Assembly: GCF_012849095.1 (NCBI RefSeq)
Contig: NZ_CP051680.1
Coordinates: 124,001 to 188,000, forward strand
DNA length: 64,000 bases
Source of the DNA: Cohnella herbarum
GTDB taxonomy: Bacteria > Bacillota > Bacilli > Paenibacillales > Paenibacillaceae
Reading direction: 5' to 3'
A model generated the notes under the pieces. That model was not told the DNA's origin, made no database searches, and saw nothing but the letters and a program-made list of their open reading frames with translations. The position numbers were made by a program, and so were the translations under genes. Position 1 is the stretch's first letter. Each line of letters starts with the position of its first letter. Shown here piece by piece: positions 28,573 through 37,925 of this stretch.

Positions 28573-29541
28573 ATGAGTGCTGTAAAAAAGATTGCCGTAT
28601 TAACAAGCGGCGGAGATTCCCAGGGAATGAACGCGGCGGTTCGGGCTGTCGTAAGAAGCGCGTTATTCCGCGGCTTGGAAGTATATGGCGTGCAACGGGG
28701 TTACCAAGGTTTATTGAACCAGGATCTTAGACCGATGGATTTGCGAAGCGTGGGCGATATTATCCAACGCGGAGGCACGATTCTCCAAACCGCCCGCTGC
28801 AAGGAGTTCATGACTCCGGAAGGCCAGCAGCGCGGTGCCGACGTTCTTCGCGAGCAAGGCATCGACGGCCTTGTCGTTATCGGGGGAGACGGTTCTTATC
28901 ATGGGGCTAACAAATTAAGTAGATTGGGAATCAAGACGATGGGACTGCCGGGGACGATCGATAACGATATTCCTTTCACCGATTTCACGATCGGATTCGA
29001 TACGGCGGTCAGCATCGTCGTTGACGCGATCAATAAACTGCGCGATACGATGACTTCTCACGAAAGATCTTCGGTCGTCGAGGTTATGGGACGCCATTGC
29101 GGCGATATCGCCTTGTACGCAGGCTTAGCCAGCGGAGCGGAAGCGATTCTCGTGCCGGAAGTACCTTTCGATATTAAAGATATTTCTTTGCGGATGAAGG
29201 ATAACTTCCAGAAAGGCAAACGTCACGGAATCGTCGTAGTTGCCGAAGGGGTTTGTTCCGGCGATGAAGTAGCTAGGAATATAACGGAGTATAGCGGCAT
29301 CGAACCGCGCGTAACCGTACTCGGTCACATCCAGCGCGGGGGATCTCCGACTCACAATGACCGGATTCTCGCGAGCCAGCTCGCGGACTTCGCGGTTCAA
29401 CGTCTGCTGGAGGGCGACTCGGGCAAAGGGATCGGGATCATCAAGGGAGAGTTCGTGGCCACCGATATCGAGAAGGTCGTGTCCACTAAGAAATCGTTTA
29501 ATCTGGATCTATACAACCTTGCCTTGCGGTTATCCCAATAA
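28573..29541 (+). CDS. pfkA: ATP-dependent 6-phosphofructokinase
   Basis: PfkA phosphorylates fructose 6-phosphate with ATP in glycolysis. The 322-residue protein has the ATP-binding GGDSQGMNAAVR, GGDGSYHGA, the catalytic TIDNDIPFTD, MGRHCGD, and the substrate loop RVTVLGHIQRGGSP. Length and motifs are those of bacterial group I enzymes. GGGAGG precedes ATG 28573. Pyruvate kinase, often the partner gene, is not next to it here. Confidence 0.97.
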   Translation: MSAVKKIAVLTSGGDSQGMNAAVRAVVRSALFRGLEVYGVQRGYQGLLNQDLRPMDLRSVGDIIQRGGTILQTARCKEFMTPEGQQRGADVLREQGIDGLVVIGGDGSYHGANKLSRLGIKTMGLPGTIDNDIPFTDFTIGFDTAVSIVVDAINKLRDTMTSHERSSVVEVMGRHCGDIALYAGLASGAEAILVPEVPFDIKDISLRMKDNFQKGKRHGIVVVAEGVCSGDEVARNITEYSGIEPRVTVLGHIQRGGSPTHNDRILASQLADFAVQRLLEGDSGKGIGIIKGEFVATDIEKVVSTKKSFNLDLYNLALRLSQ

Positions 29542-29559
29542 TCAGAACGCGGTGAATTC

Positions 29560-29760
29560 ATGTTTCTATATAAATTAGAAGTACAATTAGAGAATAAGAA
29601 CGTCGTACTGGTCGTCATGGGAGACAACGACGAACAGGTCATGAACGAAGCCGAAATGCATTTGTCGAAATATTTTGTCGTTCCTCCGGTTATTCTCGAG
29701 ATCGCTCTAATCGAGAAAAAGAGAGCGAATAAAGGTACGGCTTACGTTATTGAATCATAA
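29560..29760 (+). CDS. DUF3906 family small protein
   Basis: This 66-residue protein matches the DUF3906 pattern of Bacillales: MFLYKLEV at the start, a central helix (EQVMNEAEMHLSKYF), then EIALIEKKRANKGTAYVI. No role is known. It lies 18 bp behind pfkA with a modest site, so probably shares its transcript, and is followed by a terminator. Confidence 0.8.
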   Translation: MFLYKLEVQLENKNVVLVVMGDNDEQVMNEAEMHLSKYFVVPPVILEIALIEKKRANKGTAYVIES

Positions 29761-29780
29761 GCGAATCGAAAGTGTGAGAG

Positions 29781-29815
29781 AAGCTGACGTCGAATAGATG
29801 GCGTCAGCTTTTGTA
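29781..29815 (+). terminator. Terminator after pfkA-DUF3906
   Basis: AAGCTGACG and CGTCAGCTT form a perfect 9-bp stem with a 12-nt loop, followed by a T-rich tail. Confidence 0.8.
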
Positions 29816-29850
29816 TGTAATTTGTCCTAGCGCGGAAAGCTATTATCCAT

Positions 29851-29900
29851 TATAATAACGAGTAGAGAACATAATTTCATTTTAAGTGAACAAAATTTCA
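29851..29900 (+). promoter_or_regulatory. deo promoter -10 and two DeoR operator-like sites
   Basis: TATAAT is at 29851-29856 (no good -35). Downstream, GAACATAATTTCA (29867) and GAACAAAATTTCA (29888) repeat with 21-bp spacing, two helical turns. The second, TGAACAAAATTTCA, matches the core of the B. subtilis DeoR operator as I remember it. Binding is inferred. Confidence 0.7.
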
Positions 29901-29929
29901 AAAAAACTGCATGTCGAATGGTGTGACTT

Positions 29930-30889
29930 TTGTTGGATAACGACAAAATCAAAAAAATAATCGAAGCGGCGAAGCTGTATTACCAGTTGGATTACAGCCA
30001 GAATGAAATCGCGGATGCGCTCGGCGTCTCCAGACCCACGGTATCCAGGCTGCTACAGCAAGCGAAGACCGAAGGCATCGTTACGATCGAGATCAAGGAT
30101 CCGACGGAAGACGTCGAAGTTCTGCGAAGTTTGCTTAAAGAGCGATTCCGGTTAAAGAACGTGGTCGTTGCCTTTACGCCGACTTACGACGAGATCGTAG
30201 TAAAGAAGTACATCGGGCAAGCCGCGGCATCCTATGTTACCGAACTGGCCAAAGACGGGGACACGATCGGAGCGTCATGGGGCTCGACGATGTATCAGGT
30301 AGCCTTGCAACTGAAGGAGAAGTCCTTAAGCAATTCTTTCGTCGTTCAATTGAACGGCGGCGTTAGCGATGCCGATGTGCATATTTCCCCGTCGGAAATC
30401 GTTCATTTGTTCGGCAAGGCCTTTAACGTAACGCCTTATTTCATGTATTTGCCGGCAATCGTAGATCATATTCTCGTAAAGCAGTCCATGTTGACCGATC
30501 GACATATTCGAAGAGTAATGGATATGGGGAAAAACGCGAACATCGCGGTCTTCACGGCGGGCTCGCCGACTCCGGATTCCGTGCTGATCAACTCGAATTA
30601 TTTGCGCGATGACGAGCTTGAAGACATCAAGACGAAAGCCGTCGGCGATATTTGTTCGAGGTATTTCGATTGCAATGGCGAAATCTGTTTGCAAAGTCTA
30701 GATGAGCGGACGGTCGGAATCGAGTTGGCAGATCTACGATCCAAGGAGCATTCGATTCTCGTAGCCGGAGGCCCTTCCAAAGTCAACGCGATCTTCGGAG
30801 CTCTGCGAGGCCGATATGCAAACACCCTGGTGACGGATCAAATTACCGCTAAGGCTTTACTCAAAAAAAACGAGCCACAGGAGAAATGA
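29930..30889 (+). CDS. deoR: DeoR, SorC-family deoxynucleoside operon repressor
   Basis: A 319-residue SorC-type regulator with an N-terminal HTH ([34 protein letters not shown]; about residues 8-46, recognition helix [10 protein letters not shown]) and a sugar-phosphate-binding domain (about 55-315) with [10 protein letters not shown] and [11 protein letters not shown] as in B. subtilis DeoR. It should repress deoC/pdp/nup and release on binding deoxyribose 5-phosphate. The start TTG 29930 (or 29933 region) has only a weak site, so expression may be low. It heads the operon, 4 bp before deoC. Confidence 0.9.
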   Translation: MLDNDKIKKIIEAAKLYYQLDYSQNEIADALGVSRPTVSRLLQQAKTEGIVTIEIKDPTEDVEVLRSLLKERFRLKNVVVAFTPTYDEIVVKKYIGQAAASYVTELAKDGDTIGASWGSTMYQVALQLKEKSLSNSFVVQLNGGVSDADVHISPSEIVHLFGKAFNVTPYFMYLPAIVDHILVKQSMLTDRHIRRVMDMGKNANIAVFTAGSPTPDSVLINSNYLRDDELEDIKTKAVGDICSRYFDCNGEICLQSLDERTVGIELADLRSKEHSILVAGGPSKVNAIFGALRGRYANTLVTDQITAKALLKKNEPQEK

Positions 30890-30893
30890 CATT

Positions 30894-31565
30894 ATGACAC
30901 CTGAACAAATCGCAGGAATGATCGATCATACATTGTTAGTCGCGGTAAGCACGGAGGCGGAAATTATCCGCGTATGCGCGGAAGCGAAGCAATACGGTTT
31001 CGCAACGGTATGCGTGAATCCTTACTGGGTACCCGTTGCCGCCCGTGAACTGGCGGGGAGCAGCGTGGGAGTGACGACCGTAATCGGGTTTCCTCTCGGG
31101 GCAACCAGAACAGAGATCAAAACCGCGGAAGCGGAAGACGCGATCAAAGCCGGCGCTACGGAAATCGATATGGTGCTGAATATAGGTGCCTTGAAGTCCG
31201 GGCAAGCGGATGCGGTCCAAAGAGATATTCAAGAGGTCGTTCATGTTTGTAAAGGGAAAGCTAAGGTTAAAGTGATTATCGAAACCTGTTATCTATCGGA
31301 CGAGGAGAAACGTCAAGCTTCCCTCCTCTGCAAGGAAGCGGGAGCGGATTTCGTCAAGACGTCCACGGGCTTCGGAACCGGCGGGGCAACCGTTGAGGAT
31401 ATCGCGTTGATTCGCCATGTCGTCGGGCCGGATATGGGAATTAAAGCGTCAGGCGGCGTGAGGGATTTGGATATCGCAAAGAAGTTGATTGCGGCAGGCG
31501 CGACAAGACTTGGCGCAAGCTCCTCGATCGCGATCGTAACGGGCGGAGTCGGACAAGGGTACTAA
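30894..31565 (+). CDS. deoC: Deoxyribose-phosphate aldolase
   Basis: DeoC splits 2-deoxyribose 5-phosphate into glyceraldehyde 3-phosphate and acetaldehyde. The 223-residue TIM barrel has the catalytic Lys in DFVKTSTGF, the second active Lys in GIKASGG, and Asp in [21 protein letters not shown] precedes ATG 30894. It lies directly behind deoR and ahead of pdp, completing the route from nucleosides to central metabolism. Confidence 0.96.
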   Translation: MTPEQIAGMIDHTLLVAVSTEAEIIRVCAEAKQYGFATVCVNPYWVPVAARELAGSSVGVTTVIGFPLGATRTEIKTAEAEDAIKAGATEIDMVLNIGALKSGQADAVQRDIQEVVHVCKGKAKVKVIIETCYLSDEEKRQASLLCKEAGADFVKTSTGFGTGGATVEDIALIRHVVGPDMGIKASGGVRDLDIAKKLIAAGATRLGASSSIAIVTGGVGQGY

Positions 31566-31599
31566 TCGCCGAAGGCGATAAGCAGGGGGTAAAAAACAG

Positions 31600-32901
31600 A
31601 TGAGAACCGTCGACTTAATAACGAAAAAACGCGATGGCGGAGAGCTAACGGAAAACGAAATCAACAGCTTGATTAGCGGGTATACGGACGGATCGATTCC
31701 CGACTACCAAATGTCCGCCATGGCGATGGCGATTTTCTTCAAGGGTATGACGCCTACGGAGAGAGCGAACTTGACTATGGCGATGGTTCATTCCGGAGAG
31801 ACGATCGATTTGTCGGCGATTTCCGGCATTAAAGTAGACAAGCACAGCACTGGCGGAGTAGGAGATACGACGACGCTCGTGCTGGCGCCTCTTGTTGCTT
31901 CTATCGGCGTTCCCGTCGCCAAGATGTCCGGAAGAGGCTTAGGCCATACCGGAGGGACGATCGATAAGTTGGAATCCGTTCCGGGTTTCCACGTCGAGAT
32001 CGATAATCAAACGTTCTTGGATTTGGTTAATCAGAACGGTCTAGCCGTTATCGGCCAGAGCGATAATCTGACTCCGGCAGACAAGAAGCTTTACGGACTT
32101 CGGGATGTTACCGGAACGGTAAATTCGATCCCCTTGATTGCAAGCTCGATTATGTCCAAGAAAATCGCTTCCGGAGCGGATGCGATCGTTCTCGACGTGA
32201 AAACGGGAGACGGCGCTTTCATGAAGGAAATGTCCGAAGCCGAAGAATTAGCGGCATGCATGGTGGATATCGGCAATCGCGTCGGTCGCCGCACGATCGC
32301 AGTGCTATCGGATATGAGTCAGCCGCTTGGAAACGCGATCGGGAATGCATTAGAGGTGAGAGAAGCGATAGATACGCTGAAAGGCGTCGGCCCTGAGGAT
32401 TTAACCGAGCTTTGCTTAACGCTTGGAAGCCATATGGCCGTATTATCGGGTGTAGCCTCTAATCAGGAAGAAGCTCGGAGACTGCTCGAGCAATCGATCG
32501 CGAACGGTCATGCCCTCGAGAAATTCAAGACGTTCTTGACCGCGCAGGGAGGGGATGCTTCGGTCGTTGACCACCCTGAACGGTTGCCGACGGCTAAGTA
32601 TCGTTCGGAGGTTCCGGCGAAGGAAGCGGGCTTCGTCTCGAAGATCGCGGCAGAGAACATGGGGCTTGCGGCCATGCTGCTCGGCGCGGGACGGGCGACC
32701 AAGGAATCAACCATCGATCTGGCAGTTGGAATCGTGTTGCATAAGAAGATCGGGGACGCCGTTCATACCGGGGAGTCGATCGCGACGATTCATTCCAATT
32801 CCGAGTCGGTGGCGGAAGTCGCGGCTAAGATTTACGAATCGATTCGGATTCAAGAACAATCGTTAACCCCTCCTCCTTTGTTAGTCGGAGAAGTGAAATA
32901 G
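31600..32901 (+). CDS. pdp: Pyrimidine-nucleoside phosphorylase
   Basis: Pdp phosphorolyses uridine, thymidine and deoxyuridine to base and (deoxy)ribose 1-phosphate. The 433-residue protein starts [17 protein letters not shown]. It has the phosphate loop [18 protein letters not shown] (about 81-98), [19 protein letters not shown] (about 108-126) and the C-terminal PYNP domain (about 345-420). AGGGGGT precedes ATG 31600. Confidence 0.96.
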   Translation: MRTVDLITKKRDGGELTENEINSLISGYTDGSIPDYQMSAMAMAIFFKGMTPTERANLTMAMVHSGETIDLSAISGIKVDKHSTGGVGDTTTLVLAPLVASIGVPVAKMSGRGLGHTGGTIDKLESVPGFHVEIDNQTFLDLVNQNGLAVIGQSDNLTPADKKLYGLRDVTGTVNSIPLIASSIMSKKIASGADAIVLDVKTGDGAFMKEMSEAEELAACMVDIGNRVGRRTIAVLSDMSQPLGNAIGNALEVREAIDTLKGVGPEDLTELCLTLGSHMAVLSGVASNQEEARRLLEQSIANGHALEKFKTFLTAQGGDASVVDHPERLPTAKYRSEVPAKEAGFVSKIAAENMGLAAMLLGAGRATKESTIDLAVGIVLHKKIGDAVHTGESIATIHSNSESVAEVAAKIYESIRIQEQSLTPPPLLVGEVK

Positions 32902-32960
32902 TTTACGAACTTGGACGAGCATAGAGTATGGGGTATATTTGATAAGGGGGTGAATTGAGA

Positions 32961-33782
32961 ATGGGCCAGTTGCTTCACAGAATGGAAGAAGCGAAATCGT
33001 ATATACAGACGCAAATTACCGTTCAACCGCAAATCGGCCTTATCCTTGGCTCCGGTTTGGGTGAGCTCGCAGACGACATTCAAGACGCTGTCCGCATTCC
33101 TTACGAGGCGATTCCTCATTTTCCCGTTTCGACGGTTGAGGGTCACGCGGGTCAGCTTGTAACAGGCCGACTCCATAACAAGACGGTTATTGCCATGCAG
33201 GGGCGGTTCCATTATTACGAAGGTTATTCCATGCAAGAGGTTACGTTTCCCGTGCGTGTCATGAAGGCGTTGGGGGTTGACCAGCTTATCGTGACCAACG
33301 CGTGCGGAGGCATGAATCCCGACTTCAAACCCGGCGATCTCATGCTGATCCAGGATCATCTGAACATGACGGGAGCTAATCCGCTAATCGGGGAGAACGA
33401 ACCTGCATTGGGCCCAAGATTCCCGGATATGAGCAGAGCGTACACGCCGGAATTGCTCGAGCTTGTCCGCGAGACGGCTAAGTCGTTAGGCATCCACGTT
33501 CAGCAAGGAGTATATGCCGGGATTACGGGTCCGACTTATATGACGCCGGCGGAACTGACGATGCTTCGCAAGCTTGGCGGAGACGCGGTAGGCATGTCGA
33601 CGGTTCCCGAGGTCATCGTGGCTAGTCATATGGCTATGAAGGTGATAGGGATTTCCTGCGTGACGGACATGGCCATCGGCGAGCATTTGGAGCCGCTCAG
33701 CCATGAGCAAGTCATTGAAGTCGCCAATCGCACGAAACCGATGTTCATCTCGTTAGTGAGGGAGATCGTTGCGCGGTTGTAA
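32961..33782 (+). CDS. punA: Purine-nucleoside phosphorylase (trimeric, PunA type)
   Basis: PunA cleaves (deoxy)inosine and (deoxy)guanosine with phosphate. The 273-residue protein has the family 2 motifs LGSGLGELAD (phosphate Ser), GHAGQLVTG, VTNACGGMNPDFKPGDLM and GPTYMTPAEL, with VTDMAIG near the end. ATG 32961 is preferred because GGGGGTG lies 8 nt upstream; TTG 32955 is too close. It follows pdp by 59 bp and may have its own promoter (GTATATTTGAT upstream is weak). Confidence 0.95.
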   Translation: MGQLLHRMEEAKSYIQTQITVQPQIGLILGSGLGELADDIQDAVRIPYEAIPHFPVSTVEGHAGQLVTGRLHNKTVIAMQGRFHYYEGYSMQEVTFPVRVMKALGVDQLIVTNACGGMNPDFKPGDLMLIQDHLNMTGANPLIGENEPALGPRFPDMSRAYTPELLELVRETAKSLGIHVQQGVYAGITGPTYMTPAELTMLRKLGGDAVGMSTVPEVIVASHMAMKVIGISCVTDMAIGEHLEPLSHEQVIEVANRTKPMFISLVREIVARL

Positions 33783-33844
33783 GCTAGACGGGGTTGGTCA
33801 TTGATCTTTACATCAAACATTAGAATTAGGGGAGGCTTTTCAGA

Positions 33845-34966
33845 ATGAAGAAAAGAATAATTATGCTAGCCATTCTTACGCTCGTATTCTCGGTGCTCGC
33901 AGCTTGCGGTAGTAAAAATAACGGTGGCAATTCGGCCAGTTCTCCGGCGCAAGAAAGCGGCAGCTCGGCTCCGGCGTCAAGCCCGGCGGCTGTAGACTTA
34001 AAGGTCGGTATGGTTACCGATTCGGGTACGATCGATGATAAGTCCTTTAATCAAGGGACTTGGGAAGGCGTTCTTAGAGCCGTTGCGGAATTAGGAGTTA
34101 AAGAGAAATACTTGAAACCGGCTGGTACGACAGAAGCCGATTATTCCAAAGAAATCGGAAACCTGTACGACGCGGGCTTCAAAATGATCTTAGCGCCAGG
34201 CTTCAAGTTCGAAACGGCGATCTTCAAAGCCCAAGATAAATATCCGGACGCTAAATTCGTTATCATTGATGGCGGACCGCAAAACGGCGACTTCAACTAC
34301 GTAGTTAAACCGAACACGGTTTCCGTCTTTTTCGCAGAGCATGAATCCGGATTTCTAGCCGGTGTCGCTACTGCCCTTGAACTCAAAGAAGGCGAAGCGG
34401 GCTTTATCGGCGGTATGGAAATTCCCGCGGTTCAGAAGTTTAACTGGGGATTCCAGCAAGGTCTGGCTTACGCTAATGCCAACCTAGGCACAAAATTATC
34501 GCTCAAAGCTGAAAACGTCATTTACCAAGGAAGCTTCGACAATGTAGCGGCAGGCGGCCAACTGGCTGCGCAAATGTACGATCGCGGAGTTAAAGTTATT
34601 TTCGCGGCGGCTGGCGGCGTAGGCGTAGGAGCGATCAACGAAGCGAAAAACCGTTCCGATGTATGGATCGTAGGCGTCGACGTAGACCAATATAAAGATG
34701 GCGAAAAAGACGGTAAATCGGTCGTTCTTACTTCCGCTATGAAGTATATTGACACGGTTGCGTTCGATATGATCAAAGCAGAGGCAGAAGGTACATTCCC
34801 TGGCGGCCAAACGCTGATATTCGATGCGAAAAACGACGGAATCGGTATCCCGAAAGAAAATCCGAACCTTTCCGCGGAGACGGTATCCAAAGTCGCCGAA
34901 ATCTACGAAAAATTGAAATCCGGTGAAGTCAAAGTCGCTGGCGAAAAAGGCGACTTGATCAAGTAA
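33845..34966 (+). CDS. nupN: BMP-family nucleoside-binding lipoprotein NupN
   Basis: This is the extracytoplasmic receptor of a nucleoside ABC importer. The 373-residue precursor has a lipoprotein signal (KKRIIMLAILTLVFSVLAAC, lipobox LAAC with Cys near residue 21), a Ser/Ala/Gly linker, and a BMP/PnrA-type domain (about 50-350: VGMVTDSGTIDDKSFNQGTW, GGMEIPAVQKFNWGFQQG). Genes for ATPase and two permeases follow after a terminator-like hairpin and a repeat. The deo operon upstream supports nucleosides as substrate. Confidence 0.93.
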   Translation: MKKRIIMLAILTLVFSVLAACGSKNNGGNSASSPAQESGSSAPASSPAAVDLKVGMVTDSGTIDDKSFNQGTWEGVLRAVAELGVKEKYLKPAGTTEADYSKEIGNLYDAGFKMILAPGFKFETAIFKAQDKYPDAKFVIIDGGPQNGDFNYVVKPNTVSVFFAEHESGFLAGVATALELKEGEAGFIGGMEIPAVQKFNWGFQQGLAYANANLGTKLSLKAENVIYQGSFDNVAAGGQLAAQMYDRGVKVIFAAAGGVGVGAINEAKNRSDVWIVGVDVDQYKDGEKDGKSVVLTSAMKYIDTVAFDMIKAEAEGTFPGGQTLIFDAKNDGIGIPKENPNLSAETVSKVAEIYEKLKSGEVKVAGEKGDLIK

Positions 34967-34986
34967 GAACGAACGAACTGAATACA

Positions 34987-35013
34987 AAAAAGACGGGAAC
35001 TCCGTCTTTTTTT
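34987..35013 (+). terminator. Hairpin/terminator between nupN and nupO
   Basis: AAAAAGACGG and CCGTCTTTTT form a perfect stem around GAACT, with seven T in all. Its place inside the transporter operon suggests partial termination that gives more receptor than ATPase and permease. Confidence 0.85.
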
Positions 35014-35023
35014 GTTCAACAGA

Positions 35024-35078
35024 CCTGATAAGCCGAACGGCTTATCGGGCGTGTTGAACTCTCTAAGAAAGAGTTCAA
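35024..35078 (+). other. Two successive hairpins in the nupN-nupO gap
   Basis: GATAAGCC-GAAC-GGCTTATC (about 35027-35046) and TTGAACTCT...AGAGTTCAA (about 35054-35077) are good stem-loops without T tails. They may stabilise or punctuate the mRNA. Function not known. Confidence 0.5.
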
Positions 35079-35104
35079 GAGTTCACAAACTTCTATAAGT
35101 GAGT

Positions 35105-35272
35105 GTTCAAAAAGTCAGGTTTTCAGCACCGAGAAGGTTGGATGAAGCTAGCGACTGAGGAGCAGAGCGTAGGCGAAACCTACGTGAGCACCGGAAGGCC
35201 CGGCTGAATTCAAGATTCGATGTCGAACCCGCTTCTTGCTTCGCTTCGTGATCAAAAGATGACTTTTTGAAC
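35105..35272. repeat. MITE-like 168-bp element with 13-bp inverted ends
   Basis: The ends GTTCAAAAAGTCA (35105-35117) and TGACTTTTTGAAC (35260-35272) are perfect inverted repeats. Inside is a hairpin CGTAGG-CGAAA-CCTACG and no reading frame of note. The layout suggests a miniature inverted-repeat element or a structured intergenic repeat. I could not find a clear target-site duplication. Confidence 0.65.
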
Positions 35273-35319
35273 TACCTCTATTAATAATCATTTCGTCCTG
35301 TCCAGGGGAGGAAGCACTG

Positions 35320-36849
35320 ATGGAATACGCAGTGGAAATGCTGAATATTAGGAAAGAATTTACCGGCATCGTCGCAAACGATAATATTACGTTGCAATTG
35401 AAGCGGGGAGAAGTCCATGCTTTGCTTGGCGAGAACGGTGCGGGTAAATCGACGCTGATGAGCATTCTGTTCGGAATGTACCAAGCCGATCAAGGCGTGA
35501 TCAAAGTAAACGGCAAGGAAGTCCGCATTGCTAATCCGAATGTGGCGAATGAACTCGGAATCGGGATGGTGCATCAGCATTTCAAACTGGTCGAGGATTT
35601 TACGGTCACCGAAAATATCATTATGGGCATCGAGCCGCGGAAATGGTTTGGATTCGGGATCGATATCCAAAAAGCGAGTAAAAAAATCGAAGAGCTGTCC
35701 AAACGATACGGCTTAAACGTGGATCCTAACGCTAAGATCGAGGATATCTCCGTCGGCATGCAGCAACGCGTGGAAATTCTGAAGACCTTATATCGGAATG
35801 CCGATGTGCTGATCTTAGACGAGCCTACGGCGGTCTTAACGCCGCAGGAAATCGATGAACTCGGGCGAATTATGAAAAATCTGATCGCCGAAGGCAAATC
35901 GATCATTATCATCACGCACAAGCTGAAGGAGATTAAGGCGTTCGCCGATCGATGCACAGTTATCCGGCGCGGTAAAACGATTGGAACCGTTGACGTCGCT
36001 CCGACGAGCGAAGCGGATATGGCGGAAATGATGGTTGGCCGGAGAGTTTCCTTTAAGGTGGACAAGATCGCAAGCGTTCCTCGCGAGGTCGTGTTGAAAG
36101 TGGAATCGCTTTCCGTTAAGAACGCTAAGAAGGTACTCGGTCTTAAAGATTTCTCCATAGAGGTGCGGGCGGGAGAGATCGTCGGTATCGCTGGAGTAGA
36201 AGGCAACGGGCAATCGGACTTGATCGAAGCGATTACCGGCTTGCGCAAAGCGGAATCCGGTAATATCCTGTTGAACGGACAAGATATAACCGGGTATTCG
36301 ATACGCGATCGGATCGAGAGCGGGATCGGACACATTCCGGAGGACCGTCAGAAACGCGGGCTAGTCTTAGACTATACTTTGGCAGAGAACATAGTGCTCG
36401 AGGTGTATTATCGCGAACCTTATTCGCGCAAAGGCATATTGCACCATTCTAAGATCAAACAGTATGCGGATCAGATCATCGAGAGCTACGATGTCCGTTC
36501 GGGTGAAGGCGCTTCCTCCGTCGCCAGATCATTGTCGGGGGGCAATCAGCAGAAGGCGATCATCGGACGGGAAATCGAGAGAGATCCGATTCTGTTAATC
36601 GCGGTGCAACCGACCAGGGGACTTGACGTCGGTTCGATCGAGTATATTCACAAGCGATTGATCAATCATCGGGACAACGGCAAAGCGGTATTGCTCGTCT
36701 CGCTAGAGCTTCAAGAAATCATGAATATTTCCGATCGCATTGCGGTCGTGAACCAAGGGGAATTGATTGGCGTGGTACAAGCTTCGGAAACGACCGAGAA
36801 CGAGATCGGGTTGATGATGGCGGGCGTTAAAAGGGAGGAAGGCGCATGA
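35320..36849 (+). CDS. nupO: Nucleoside ABC transporter ATP-binding protein NupO
   Basis: The 509-residue ATPase has two ABC domains, as in sugar/nucleoside type importers. Domain 1 has Walker A GENGAGKST (about 37-45), signature ISVGMQQR and Walker B VLILDEPTAVL. Domain 2 (about 255-500) has a degenerate Walker A GVEGNGQSD, signature LSGGNQQK and LLIAVQPTRGLD, where the usual Asp-Glu of Walker B is altered. AGGGGAGGAAG precedes ATG 35320. It overlaps nupP by 4 bp. Confidence 0.95.
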   Translation: MEYAVEMLNIRKEFTGIVANDNITLQLKRGEVHALLGENGAGKSTLMSILFGMYQADQGVIKVNGKEVRIANPNVANELGIGMVHQHFKLVEDFTVTENIIMGIEPRKWFGFGIDIQKASKKIEELSKRYGLNVDPNAKIEDISVGMQQRVEILKTLYRNADVLILDEPTAVLTPQEIDELGRIMKNLIAEGKSIIIITHKLKEIKAFADRCTVIRRGKTIGTVDVAPTSEADMAEMMVGRRVSFKVDKIASVPREVVLKVESLSVKNAKKVLGLKDFSIEVRAGEIVGIAGVEGNGQSDLIEAITGLRKAESGNILLNGQDITGYSIRDRIESGIGHIPEDRQKRGLVLDYTLAENIVLEVYYREPYSRKGILHHSKIKQYADQIIESYDVRSGEGASSVARSLSGGNQQKAIIGREIERDPILLIAVQPTRGLDVGSIEYIHKRLINHRDNGKAVLLVSLELQEIMNISDRIAVVNQGELIGVVQASETTENEIGLMMAGVKREEGA

Positions 36850-37922
36850 GCAACAGAATAGTCGTCTCTTTGCTCGCGGTCGTATTCGGATTGCTGGCCG
36901 GGGCCGTCCTAATGGCGGTAACGGGTCATGATCCGATTGCCGGTTATTCCTACTTGTTCGAAGGCGGACTGAAAAATCCGGAAAGAATCGGGAATACGCT
37001 CGCTACGGCGACCCCTTTGATTTTCAGCGGACTTTCGGTAGCCTTCGCGTTTCGTACGGGATTGTTTAATATCGGCGTCGCCGGACAATTGCTCTTCGGA
37101 GGGTTCTGTGCATCCGCCGTCGGACTATCCTTAGATCTTCCTAAGGCCATTCTGCTAATCCTCATGTTAATCGCCGGATTCGCGGGCGGAGCTCTATGGG
37201 CGGTCGTTCCCGGTTTATTGAAAGCGAAATTCAACGTCCATGAAGTCGTTTCTTCGATCATGATGAACTGGATTGCGTATTGGACGATCTATTATGCGGT
37301 TCCTGCCTATCTGAAGGGGGAGTTTCTGGAAACGGAATCGAAGCCTTTGCCGGAAGCGGCTTCGCTGAAGGTAAACTTCCTTACCGAGATGTTCGATGGT
37401 TCTTATATTAATCTGGGGTTATTCGTAGCCGTAATAGCCGTTATTATCGTCTCGTTCATCATTAACAAGACGACGTTCGGTTATGAATTGAAGGCCGTAG
37501 GGCATAATCGTCATGCGGCGGAATACTCGGGTATCGCCGTTAACCGAAGCATTATTTTGTCCATGGCCATATCGGGCGGTATTGCCGGTATTGGCGGGGT
37601 TGCGCTATACGCGGGGAATGCTTCGAACATCCAGATCGGGATTTTGCCGACGCAAGGTTTCGACGGTATCGCCGTCGCTCTGCTCGGGGCGAATTCGCCG
37701 GTCGGCGTATTGTTATCGGCGCTGTTCTTCGGTTTACTGTATTCCGGTCGAGGATTTATGAACGCGATGACCGAGATACCTCCGGAAATAGCGGATTCGA
37801 TTATCGCTATTATTATTTACTTCGCGGCGACGAGCATCTTGATCGAAAGATTGATCAGATGGCTTATCCGTCGCAAGGCTAACGCCAAATCGGCGTCAGA
37901 GCATGAAGGGAAGGTGAAGTAA
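36846..37922 (+). CDS. nupP: Nucleoside ABC transporter permease NupP
   Basis: A 358-residue BPD_transp_2-type permease with about nine or ten helices and the family motif NIGVAGQLLFGG (about 75-86) and ELKAVGHNRHAAEYSGI (coupling region, about 216-232). It forms the membrane channel with NupQ. ATG 36846 overlaps the nupO stop, so translation is coupled. A basic tail (RWLIRRKANAKS) ends the protein. Confidence 0.94.
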   Translation: MSNRIVVSLLAVVFGLLAGAVLMAVTGHDPIAGYSYLFEGGLKNPERIGNTLATATPLIFSGLSVAFAFRTGLFNIGVAGQLLFGGFCASAVGLSLDLPKAILLILMLIAGFAGGALWAVVPGLLKAKFNVHEVVSSIMMNWIAYWTIYYAVPAYLKGEFLETESKPLPEAASLKVNFLTEMFDGSYINLGLFVAVIAVIIVSFIINKTTFGYELKAVGHNRHAAEYSGIAVNRSIILSMAISGGIAGIGGVALYAGNASNIQIGILPTQGFDGIAVALLGANSPVGVLLSALFFGLLYSGRGFMNAMTEIPPEIADSIIAIIIYFAATSILIERLIRWLIRRKANAKSASEHEGKVK

Positions 37923-37925
37923 CGT

